Positions 54,169 through 64,000 of a DNA stretch of 64,000 nt are shown piece by piece (the stretch's first letter is position 1; every line of letters begins with the position of its first letter). The notes beneath the pieces were generated by a model that worked only from the letters and a program-made list of their open reading frames with translations, was not told where the DNA came from and did not search any database. Made by a program: the position numbers and the translations under genes. The DNA is from Bagarius yarrelli (Eukaryota > Chordata > Actinopteri > Siluriformes > Sisoridae): contig VCAZ01000006.1 of assembly GCA_005784505.1 (NCBI GenBank), forward strand, positions 8,027,724 through 8,091,723, written 5' to 3'.

Positions 54169-54197
54169 CATGTTGTGGAGCTATAAATTGATACATG

Positions 54198-54277
<80 letters not shown>

Positions 54278-54404
54278 AGGATGGATGGATGGATGGATGG
54301 ATGGATGGATGAATGGGAGTGAGCGATGGAGAAACGAAGGGTGGGTGGTTTGGTTGGTGAGTGGATGGATGGATGGATGGATGGATGGATGGATGGATGG
54401 ATGA
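54137..54404. repeat. Stacked AC, GATA and GGAT microsatellites
   Basis: An (AC)n tract (54137-54164), about 19 GATA units (54199-54275) and two GGAT blocks (54277-54312, 54360-54402) lie within 270 bases. GATA grades directly into GGAT. Confidence 0.95.
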
Positions 54405-57400
54405 ATGGAAATGGAAAGCAAAATAAGATGAATGGATGGATATGTAGACAGATGGAAATAGAAAGCAAAAGAGGACTCCTATAATCACACACAGGCTAAT
54501 TTAATCTTTTCTATCTTCTGCTTACTACTATATTTTGAATACATTTTTTCTCAGTAAAGAGAACCTCTATAACTTTAGTTGTTTTTTTTTTGTAATTACT
54601 GTACAATGTTGTACTGTACTAGTTGTACTAAATGACTGGTAATGCGGACTGTACATGACTAATTGTTTTGTTCAACTTTAAGAACTTGATAACTTGATAT
54701 TTAAAAGAAATACTTCCCCCTGTCCCCCTTCCTATTTTGTTCGTGTATATTGGTGGCAGTCATATTCACATGGTCAAGGCCTGTGATCTTCTCCAGTGCT
54801 CTTTGGTGAATGGTGAGCATGGTGGATCCTCAACACTGCTGCTTTTAAGTGCCAGAGTAGATAGGGAGCTAATAAATTGTTTGAATAAAACATGCTTTGT
54901 TACCATGGGGGCTCAAAATTAGCCGGGCAAAGTGGTGATTAACCATTCTATCATACTTGCCATTGCAATTCCCTTCCTTCTCTTCCCCCTCTCTGCATTT
55001 CTCCATGTCTCTGTATCTCTCTTCACTTTCTCTCCGCTTGCCCGCCCTCCTCTCTCCCCTTGTATGTCACTTAAGATCAGAGACACTAATACTTCCCATG
55101 GAGATGCTCATTATCACATCTTAAGCTAATATTGTAGTTTTCATTGCCCCAATGATTACGCCGTGACTGCATTTGTGCTGGACATTTTCATTTGATGCCT
55201 GGATGTTTGGGATGATGAATGATTTATGCTTTTAAAGCTGTTAGTCACTTATTATTGATATCATTAGGAACCAGGCTTAGATGAGCACATTTATTAATGC
55301 GCTATTAAAACTGCTATTACTGATAATAGATATTTTTTTTTTACTGGTTAAAAAATGGTTCTTTACTTCTAATTTCTTTCTTACCTCTTCCTACACTCTT
55401 TAAAATGGCTTTGTTGTTTTGCAGAAAGTGTTTTATCCCTTGTAGCTGCATGCTTTGTGCTGTGCTGGAATTAGATATCACTTAAGAATACTTTCGCCAG
55501 TGCCTCCCTAGCTCATGAAACCTTTTTCAATATGTAATTACTGGAACGGTACAAGTGTCTCATGCATATTCATGTGGTTTTTAATTAAGCTCATCTCTTC
55601 ACAGTTTGTGCCTGTGCCTCCTGAAAAGTTGCTTCCTTGCAGCCTGCCGGTTTCACACATGCAGAAGCGCTCAAAGCTGTGTGTTTGCACACCTCAAATG
55701 AACACTCTGTAATGATTTGTGTAATATTTATGGATATACATAAAGCACCATTTTATTGCTTTTTTTTTTGTTTGTCCTTGCTTTTGTTGGTTGTGTATGA
55801 ATATAAAATGTAGATAAATAAAGCGCAAGAGCCTAGCCGCCATCTTCATTATGTGCAAAGCCTGCCAGAGGAGGTGGAATGGATTTACATTTTACTAATG
55901 TTTTCTTTATTCCTTTGCTACAATGGATCATGAAATTTCCTAAATGGTCTACTGTCTAGCATGTTCAGGTTTTTATTGTTTATTTACTCCTTTAAATTTC
56001 CATTTGGGATACCTTTTCCTCAGACACTCATTTCTCATCTCTACTTCTGCACTTATTGCCTGTGTCACAGCGTATGTCGTGTGTTTATTATTTTGCTGGT
56101 CTGGAGAGAGAGACAGGTATTTTTATATGTATTCATGGACAATTTGGAAGACAATATTGTTCGGGCTTAAAAAGAATTTGGCCAAATGTGTGTTAAGTAC
56201 TAAAAAGCAGGTGTGCCAATAATACTGACACATGATGTTGATCTTTTTTTTTTCAATAAAGGATATTGATTTTTGTCATATTTTTAGTGAAAGGTTAAGA
56301 TAAAACACCAGTTCACAATGTACGTTTATTCAGACATTTATTCATACCCATCTTTACCTATCTTTACCGAGGGTGGCGATAATTCTACAGCTAATTGTAT
56401 ATAAGGTGCGTCATACTTGTGTATTGGGATAGGTTAGGTAGTCTATAAACACTTGAACAACTCCAAAACTTATTTTTATGATAAACACACAACACACACA
56501 GAAAGACACAAACACACACACACTTGTAATGAGGACAGGAGGGAGAGAATATGCTGTCCTGGACCTTCTTGGCATCAACTTCCGAATGTGATTCAAAATG
56601 CTTTACTGAAAAGACAACAGTGCCATCTACTGAGAGAAAGAGATCATGAGGGAGAGACAAAGAGGCAGAGAGAGAGAGAGAGGAAGGGAGAGAGACTTGG
56701 ACAAATACCAACTCAGTAGGAACTCTCAGATAATAATCAGTTTCTCTGGGCTTGTGAAACTGGCTCATTAAGCCTCCTTTTTAACTGGAAATATAGGGAG
56801 CGATTAAGGCAGCATTACTGAGTGGGCACAAAATGGCTAACCTCCGGCCACCCACCGCTCATAGGTGTCTGGCACCAGCTTCTGCACCCGCCGTAATGTC
56901 TTCACTCGGATAGCGGCAAATCCATCACCTGCTTGTTTATCTGCTTTACACTAGCAGCCCTATCAATCAGTGTTAAACTGTCACGCTGGCATATTTTTCT
57001 TTTAAATAACATTAAAAGCTGTGAGCCGGGCCTGTCCGCGGCTATGTTACATCTTTATTGCACAGCTGGCCTGCTAGGCACATGGATGCCCACCTTCACA
57101 ATGCATAACCCTCTTTCTTCTTTTTTTCTGATAAACGTACAGAATTTGAAAACTTTCTTTATTATAAAGTAATTTCTCTCCCTTTCCTGAAAAAAGACTC
57201 GGTTATGTCACTGATGTGGGGCATTAGCATGTATAATTAAAGCTAGTGAAAGGCGATGTTGAGCTGGGCAGAGCTGGTGTCATTGGACATAATTGCTTCA
57301 GGAGGACATAATTGGGCGAATGGTTGATTTTCAAAGGCTCATCTCTCCGTTGTCGTGGACACAGCCTGTGGAAGCACTGGCCTGCTGCCAGGAAGGCTTT

Positions 57401-57650
57401 TTCCTTTTTCATATTCCTTTCTTTCAGTTACACTCCGCCTGAAGAAGTTGGTCTGTTTCATTTTCTTGCGCTTTCTTCTATTCAGAGTTTTGACTGTGAG
57501 ACTTTATTTAAATTGAGATAAGGTGCATTTTGTAGGTTAAATTTAGAAAGGCTCTTATAACAACTATTAATATCTTACCAGCTTAATACAGGTCACAGTC
57601 AGTGTCATTACTGACACTGTAATATATATATAGGATTATGTTTAAATCTG
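54405..57650. other. Gene-free stretch
   Basis: Unique sequence without genes. It contains a purine tract at 56630-56695 and complex blocks at 55070-55330, 56780-57095 and 57225-57410. Confidence 0.6.
56780..57095. other. Candidate conserved non-coding element
   Basis: About 315 bases of complex, CpG-containing sequence with CTATCAATCAGTGT and CATTAAAAGCTGTG cores. No repeats are seen in it. Confidence 0.35.
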
Positions 57651-57654
57651 GAAA

Positions 57655-57805
57655 TAATAGTGTTATAAATAAACGGCGTTACTAACGGCGTTACCTGTTT
57701 AAGTAACGAGTAATCAAACTATTACTGTTTCCCCCAATTCTACACTGTTACCGTTGCTGACAATAAAATGTGCCATTACTATAATTGAGCTCACTGAAGC
57801 CATAT
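57655..57805 (+). mobile_element. Dispersed repeat end (NACGGCGTTAC type)
   Basis: AACGGCGTTAC occurs near a run of AAGTAACGAGTAATC, GTTACCGTTGCTGACAATAA and CCATTACTATAATTGAG. I know this string from dispersed teleost repeats. The far end may lie near 58320 but is not clear. Confidence 0.4.
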
Positions 57806-58707
57806 GACTCTCTCAGCCATAGGGCCTGCAAAGTTCTCTCTGGTGTGTGTATGAAGTGGGACGGGACACATAACTGATGATGACTGGTTTATGTGTGTGT
57901 TGGGGGTGGGAGATAACCACATAACTGATGATGATTAGCTTAGGTAATCTTCCAGGGTTTTCCAATCAGGGACAGAATAGTGTGGGTGTTCACAACATTA
58001 AAATAGCTTAGATTTGTTTACAATGTTTAATGATAATAATTTATTCTATTGTGTGTCCTTTTTTATTTATTTAACCTATAAGTTTTAACATATTTGAACA
58101 TGTTGAAGGTGGTAGTTACTGTTGTGATTATTAATTAATAGGCTTTATTTATTGGTCATAGTTTGCAAGTAGTTCTCAATAACAATAATTGTTATTTAGT
58201 AATGATTGAATAACTAATAAGGAAATACCTTTGTTCTAAATTATCTATTACTTACTGTTAAAAGTAATAGTACTTAAGTGTTTATCTAGTGCTACCTATT
58301 ACTTTCTGTATAGTTAGTTATTAACAATGGACCATTATTGTAAAGTATTACCAATTGAGCCAGGATGCTACACCTGTGAGTTATTTGAAGGGCTGGCTCT
58401 AGGCATGGGCAGTAGTGGCCTGAGCCCACCCAAACGTCTGTTTTGCCCACCCAATGAAAAGTTGGCATACAAATACGTTTTAATTTTCTTTTCTGTGATT
58501 TGTGTTTTGATAAAAAGGCAGTGCTACCACTAGTTTTTTGCGAAATGTTGTTAGCCTGTTTGCATATTAAGCGTATTTATGATTATTATACTTGCACTTG
58601 CCTGTTAAGTGTTACCGTGTACCGACTTCTGACATTTGTTTTTTGCTCCTGTTCTTACGTTAATAACATGTTTTACCTGCAAGATGGATCCTGCTCAGTC
58701 TGGTACA

Positions 58708-58795
58708 TTACGGTCTGTCTGTCTATCTATCCATCTGTCTGTCGGTCTATCTATCCATCCATCCATCCATTCATCCATTCATCCATCTATCTACT
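58708..58795. repeat. TCTG/TCTA/TCCA microsatellite cluster
   Basis: Imperfect TCTG, TCTA and ATCC tetranucleotide units in succession. Confidence 0.85.
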
Positions 58796-58799
58796 AGTT

Positions 58800-61142
58800 C
58801 TCTTTAAAATATTACTTGGATATTTAATTTTTAGTTCACAAAACTTCGCTCCAAACTTTAAAACGATTATAATATTGCCTAAATTTTAGTCCGGTCATTA
58901 GCCATTTTCAATGTTAAAAATAACCCTTCCTTTAACATAAATATAAAAATATATTTGTGCTTATATTGTCCTTAATATGTTTTTTTAACCCAAGCCGAAA
59001 CAGGAATATAGGAACAACAATATTTTTGCAATTCCGTCATTTAATAAGTTGAATTTTAGTAGTATTTTTCTCCTAAACCCCACCTCCACCCACCTTCTAT
59101 GGTTGGCAAGAACTGGGCCTGGTTATTTTAGACAGCAGGCTTGGAAAAATGACGGGATCTGGGCAGCTTCTGGTGGAGGTCAAAATTTTTAAACAAGTGA
59201 TTGAAAAGGTGTATGCATTCTCTGTTTGTGTGTGTATGTGTGTTGTCACCGGGTCCGGCTTTGGCTCACAGGTTTCTCGGGCAGGTCTTCCGGCTGCCGA
59301 CCCGGTTCGAACATCATGGTGTGACATTTATATCATCCGTCAGAGTAGGGTGAGATAAATCAGGCCTTGCAGCAGCCCTGGCAGCCTCTTGCTATCTTGT
59401 CACATTCCAGACAGTCGGGGTCGGTGGGCTGAGCCAAGCCAGACCGAGCTGGGAGAGGAAGCAGGGCCAGGTAATCCATTACTGTCCACATACATCTACA
59501 TGCATACGGATTTCATATCAGCCTTCCAAGAGTTATGAGCTCTTTCCTCACCCTTAACCAGATGCCTGACTTATGCAAAACAGCAGGCCTGTAGCCAAGG
59601 ATTTAGTCTCCATGCTCTTTTTTTCTGCATGTGCAAGCCTTTCTCTCTCTTTCCTGTGGTATGTTTTCTCACTTCTTTTTTCTTTTATTACTGTCAGTAA
59701 AGGCTAATATGACTATTGATCCACCACAGCTCTAAAAAGGAATAAAAATATGCATATGTGTGGGTCAAAGTTTAGGCATGGGGTTATGACAAGTTTAGTG
59801 TAAACTTTGAACCCGGACTGAGAAATAAGAAGGGGAGCAGAGAAAAGTGAGACATGTGGAAAAAAGCCCTAGGTTATTATAATTAAAGAATAATTCCCCA
59901 GTTCCCAGGCCTTTTAATGAGACTAGAAGGACTAAAAGACACTGTGTCACATAGGACATTCAAGTACAGGTACAAGTGAGGCCTGTATGCATAACTGTGT
60001 GTAAAAGAGAGCACTATTTATCGCCAGTGGGACAAAGTTGCCATGGTGAAACACCAACGCTTGTTATCTTCCATTAGTAAAATGCCTCCTCTAGTTTTCC
60101 ATCTCTTTCTTTGGGTCACAAGGCTGAGGCCTGACTGTAGTATCTGCACTTTGACCTTACACAAGCAGGAGTCCCCCCCCCCCCCGATTTTCAGCCAAAT
60201 GTCACACTTAATGCCAACAGTTGACCCCACAAAAGGCCACTGAATGCCAAGGGACAGAAAAAAAGAGACAGAGAGGAAGAGATAATTTTCTTTCATAAAT
60301 AGAGTAATTGCTGCTTTCAAAGTGCACTGTTAACCAATTGAAGGAACATTAAATGAAATAATTGCATCCACTTCACAGATGAGTTGTCCTCGTATTAATC
60401 CTTCTTACCAGTTCAGCGTCTGAATTTGTGCTTTATCTGTTTGGATAAAGTTATAACAAGTGGAACAATGAGCATTTGCTTATACTGCTGAAAAAGACTT
60501 AAAAATAATCTATAAACAATCTGCACTTTTCAAGGTGCTTTTATTTTGTCCCACTTTTTCTCGCTTTTGCAGAACTGTGTTTAGCTGCTGGAGTATATGG
60601 AACTTAAAGGTTGCTCTTGGACCATAATATGCCTCCAGGGCTGTTTCTCTACAAGCCCTCGTAACTTTTTTTCGTAGCATTCTGCCAGTAAAAAAAAAAA
60701 AAAAAAAAGCAGAAGATGAAGAAAAGCATGAAAAAGCCTGACTAAGCTTAGCCTGCTGGGAAAACTTGGCTGATACATCAATCCTTCGTTTAAGCCTGGA
60801 GCTGCTGCCTTGTTAGTTAAATGAATAGATGAAAAATGGAGGCGCTAAATTGTGGATGGGCTCGTCTCTGGCCCTGGTCTCTCTCCTTACCTGTGTTTTA
60901 TTAAACTAGCCTTGTGATAACATCATAAATAACAGTGGCAATAAAAAGAGTTATGAATGAGACAATGTATAGAAAAGCAGTTGATGTCATCTCTGTGGGA
61001 CACAGACAAAGAAAACCAAACTCTGTTCCCATCTGCGCACTTTTCTTCGCCTTGTCTTTACTTTTCTCTTTTTCCATCATCCATCCTTCTCCCTCTTCTT
61101 TCTGAGGTCTTAAAACTTATTACTGGCCAGTCTGCATTTTCC

Positions 61143-61212
<70 letters not shown>

Positions 61213-62476
61213 CTACTCCCTGCTGGCTGTCTAAGTTTTCACTTTTTTCCCTCTCATATCCTTTTCTCTTCTGTTCCCTCTTCTCTCTTTTTCACAGTGG
61301 GCCTGTAGGATCATTAACAGGCTGTATTGTGGCCGTTCAGTGGCTGTCCCACGATGCTGTGTGGTGCATGAAGGTCTGCTTTAAATAATGAATGTGGAGA
61401 GCTGCTGTCACACAGGCTTTTGCCTACCGTTAAACGCTGCGCTGATGGCTGGCAGAGCAAGTTGTTATAGCATTCAACCGGCACCCTCCACCGTGAATTT
61501 ATGAGAGGTCTATAGAAAATTCCACCATTCAGAGCTCTTTTTCTATCTAGTTCCTTCTTTTTACGCTTCCTCACATTTCCTTCGCTCCAAATGTTACTTC
61601 TCCCTGCCATATTGCATTTGCATACATTTTGCACCGGGTGAAGAACTGCTAAAAAAAAAAAAAAAAGTGGAAGGATAATCTAACTACTACCTCTAATTTT
61701 CACATCCCTGATGCTTCTCTTTCTCACCCCTTACTCTCACATTATCACCAAGAATCTCAATGTGAGAAGATGGGAAAACATTTTCAAGCACAAGAAAAGT
61801 GCTGCAATTTTTTTTTATTTTACTTCATTAAGTTGCTGATACTTTTTTTTACACCTTTCTGCACATCACGTCCTCCTGAAAGAGAGCTGAGCGCTAATAG
61901 TGTGTGTTGTGGCTGCTGTCATGGTAGGACATCTTGTGCTTTTACCAAACAATCAGATAGACCATGACCAGGGAAAAAAAAGCAAGGAGTCTGAGTTCAA
62001 GCAAACTCCATCATAGCATATGACGCTTATATATATGACGCTGATATACAGTTAATTTGGATGGAGTAGCAAACTTTTCTTTGTAATTGACTAGCTGCTA
62101 TTTCTGTCCTGTGAAGTAAAAGTGTCCCGACGTGGAAGGTGCAGCGGAGCAGAATGTGTATGACAATCAAAATCAGCTCCATAGTGGCATTTCCGGATTC
62201 AGATTGTTTTGAAGTTGTCAGAACAAAACCAACTTTATACATCATCTCAGAGGGAAAAAAAACAAACGCCTGTCTCATTTTCTACAACCATCTGGTTGAA
62301 TTACTGTGTCTATAACAAAATAACAGTCAATTTGTAACTTTTGGATATCAATTATAAATCATTAAATCCGGAATAATATCGAATGTTGTTTTAAATGATT
62401 TTAGCCAGATATTTTTTAAAATCTTGAATTAAGTGAACTCTAAATGTTAAATGAATTGAGTTACCTGTGTGCAAGT
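58800..62476. other. Gene-free stretch
   Basis: Unique sequence with a TC tract (61147-61210), a C run (60174-60185) and an A run. A complex block lies at 59340-59480. No gene was found; an open frame at 60957-61388 is made by the TC tract. Confidence 0.6.
61147..61210. repeat. (TC)n microsatellite
   Basis: About 31 uninterrupted TC units. Confidence 0.96.
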
Positions 62477-62748
62477 CATTCATTCATTCATTCATTCTTC
62501 TATACCTGCTTATTTCTTAATTCGGGGGCACAGGGATCTGCTGGAGTCTATCCCAGCTGTCTCTGAAAGGGCTAAAAGGCAGGAGGGGTACACGGTGGAC
62601 AGGTTACCAGTCCATCACAGGGCCAAACGCCCTCACACAATGACACTTATCCCTATTGGCAATTTAGAATCACCAATTAACCTAGCAAACATGGGAAGCC
62701 TGGGAAGAACATACAAACTCCACACAGAAAGACCCCTGCCCAAGTAAA
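62477..62748 (-). mobile_element. DANA-like tRNA-derived SINE, reversed and 5'-truncated
   Basis: A (CATT)n tail leads into GGGATCTGCTGGAGTCTATC, CAGTCCATCACAGGGC, ATTTAGAATCACCAATTAAC and ACATACAAACTCCACACAGA. This is the same family as 7633-7990, and the tRNA head is missing. Confidence 0.7.
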
Positions 62749-62869
62749 TTTCACAAACCAGTAACAAATATATTACAACTTCATCCATATGATTTATGCT
62801 GCTCCTTGTCAGTTTAGAACAAATACAAGAAAAAAATTAGGGAAAAGTCCCAAACTTATGAAAAAAGTG

Positions 62870-63075
62870 CTTTATCACAGTATGTTCAATGCTAGGAAAA
62901 AGTACTAAAAATAGTAAAGGTATTGCTACTTAAGAAATAATTCACTTAAGTACAAGGAGAAGTACTGATAAATAATATGATCCTAGTCAAAAATAATATT
63001 ATGAGTAAATAAGTATTTTGTTAAAAAATCTCTCAAATTACTGTGTTACAAAGTACTTCAGTGTGTAAAATGGGA
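62870..63075. mobile_element. hAT-like relic (ACTTAAGTAC-rich)
   Basis: Repeated GAAAAAGTACTAAAA, TTCACTTAAGTACAAGG and ACAAAGTACTTCAGT strings are typical of Tol2-like hAT subterminal regions. No clear termini were found. Confidence 0.4.
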
Positions 63076-63380
63076 TTTTAAACCATTCAGGTGCAAGAAG
63101 TTGATCTTATTTAAGCTTTTTATGTGCTGTTTTCTAAATTCAGCTGTCTTTTATGTATTATGCAGATCATAAATATACACATAATTGTCAAAATATCCTC
63201 CTAAACACAGTCAGTTTAATTTAAAATGAATTGGAACAGTTGAAAAAAGAAATGCACGATTTAGTTCTTATTTCATCACCATTTACTGTACTAGTCTTTA
63301 ATAATGTTCAAAATGTAAAATATTTCGTGTAGTTGTTTTCACTGTGGTATTTATGGTAAAACCTTAGGCTAAAGTACTAT

Positions 63381-63571
63381 GGGAGGTGGTAGCAAAGTGG
63401 TTAAGGTGTTGGACTGCTAATTGGAAGATCCTGGTTTGATTTCCAGCACCGGTGTGTTACCACTGCTGGGCTCCTTAGCAAGGCCCTTAACCCCCAATTG
63501 CTTAGTTGTAGAAAGGGATAAATATAAGTCACTCTGAATAAGGGTGTCTGCCAAAATCTCGTAAATGTAAA
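63381..63571 (+). mobile_element. tRNA-derived SINE (family A), full length
   Basis: A-box-like GGTAGCAAAGTGGTTAAGGT and B-box-like GGTTTGATTTCC are followed by ACCACTGCTGGGCTCCTTAG, AAGGCCCTTAACCCCC and the tail GTCACTCTGAATAAGGGTGT then CTGCCAAA. It is the best-preserved copy in the window. Confidence 0.8.
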
Positions 63572-64000
63572 GTTCCTCATATAAGTGTTCATAGTATATA
63601 GCTGCCACATAATAAATGTTTGATATGTAACATTTTTTGTGAATCAATAAGAATCGTTTAGGAATTCAAAAAGAATAATAATTCATAAAGAGCAACAGAA
63701 TTGCTATAATTCAAATAATACCAAGACCTACTAAAGAGTCAGGCAGTAAAAAAAGAACTGAACTACTGAATATTATAAAGAACAAAATAAAAAAAAACAA
63801 TACTTGGCTTTTGAAAAGGCCTTCGCTCAGTGTTTAACCCATCAAAACTACATTTGCTTTACACCTTAAAAAAATGTACAGCTTTTTTGTACTTTTTGTG
63901 AAAACAAATATAGCAAAGTTTAATAATTTGTTTTCATTTGTATAAAGTAATTACTATTTAATTATACTAAAAAAAATAGAGACAAAAATTTCTACTCAAG

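Noticed and set aside
54110..54492. Overlapping - strand frames rich in His-Pro-Ser-Ile and Tyr-Leu-Ser-Ile repeats
   Set aside because: They are translations of the GGAT and GATA tracts.
59290..59325. B-box-like GGTTCGAAC near 59305
   Set aside because: No A box lies at the right distance and there is no SINE tail, so it is probably chance.
60957..61388. 143-codon open frame rich in Ser and Leu
   Set aside because: Its core is the translated TC microsatellite; the flanks have no coding character.
35000..64000. miR-216/miR-217 cluster, which lies in the wider syntenic region in other vertebrates
   Set aside because: I looked for the mature sequences as I remember them on both strands and did not see them.
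1..64000. CRISPR arrays, bacterial operons, endogenous virus genomes
   Set aside because: None was seen. Direct repeats here are microsatellites or SINEs, and the only retroelement protein relics are DIRS-like and LINE-like fragments.

Overview
The window is vertebrate nuclear DNA, almost certainly from a ray-finned fish. It has multi-exon genes with GT-AG introns, dense microsatellites, teleost-type tRNA-derived SINEs, hAT-like and Tc1-like relics and a DIRS-like retrotransposon relic. One SINE family resembles the DANA type of cypriniforms, so an otophysan (carp, characin or catfish group) is a reasonable but unproven guess. No bacterial, CRISPR or phage features are present.

Only two protein-coding genes can be supported, and both are complete. 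fancl (Fanconi anaemia E3 ubiquitin ligase) runs on the + strand from 7230 to 22949 in 14 coding exons (369 aa). vrk2 (vaccinia-related kinase 2, the tail-anchored long form) runs on the - strand from 34724 to 22995 in 13 coding exons (562 aa). Reading frame and phase were checked across every junction. The genes converge tail to tail, with stop codons only 45 bp apart, the same arrangement as the human FANCL/VRK2 pair. fancl monoubiquitinates FANCD2/FANCI with UBE2T during crosslink repair. vrk2 is a Ser/Thr kinase anchored in ER/nuclear-envelope membranes. They are neighbours by ancient synteny; nothing in the sequence suggests a shared pathway.

Layout: 1-6900 is intergenic, repeat-rich sequence (hAT-like relics, AC/GA/GATA tracts, a poly-T block, two SINEs). 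6900-7229 is the fancl promoter and 5' leader. 7230-22949 is fancl. 22995-34724 is vrk2. 34725-35260 is the likely vrk2 promoter. 35260-64000 is a gene-free stretch with DIRS-like, LINE-like, SINE and hAT-like relics plus several long, complex unique blocks that look like candidate conserved non-coding elements. In other vertebrates this locus lies near developmental genes (BCL11A on one side), so a gene desert carrying enhancers is plausible, but this cannot be shown from one sequence.

The most noteworthy observations are: (i) the 3' end overlap of the two genes, with the fancl stop codon lying inside an AATAAA; (ii) a possible short vrk2 isoform lacking the membrane anchor, made by reading into intron 12, where the stop codon again overlaps an AATAAA; (iii) a set of perfect inverted repeats with 7-9 base spacers, suggestive of template-switch events; (iv) a probable assembly or slippage artefact at 4147-4470. 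I did not find a convincing previously undescribed system.
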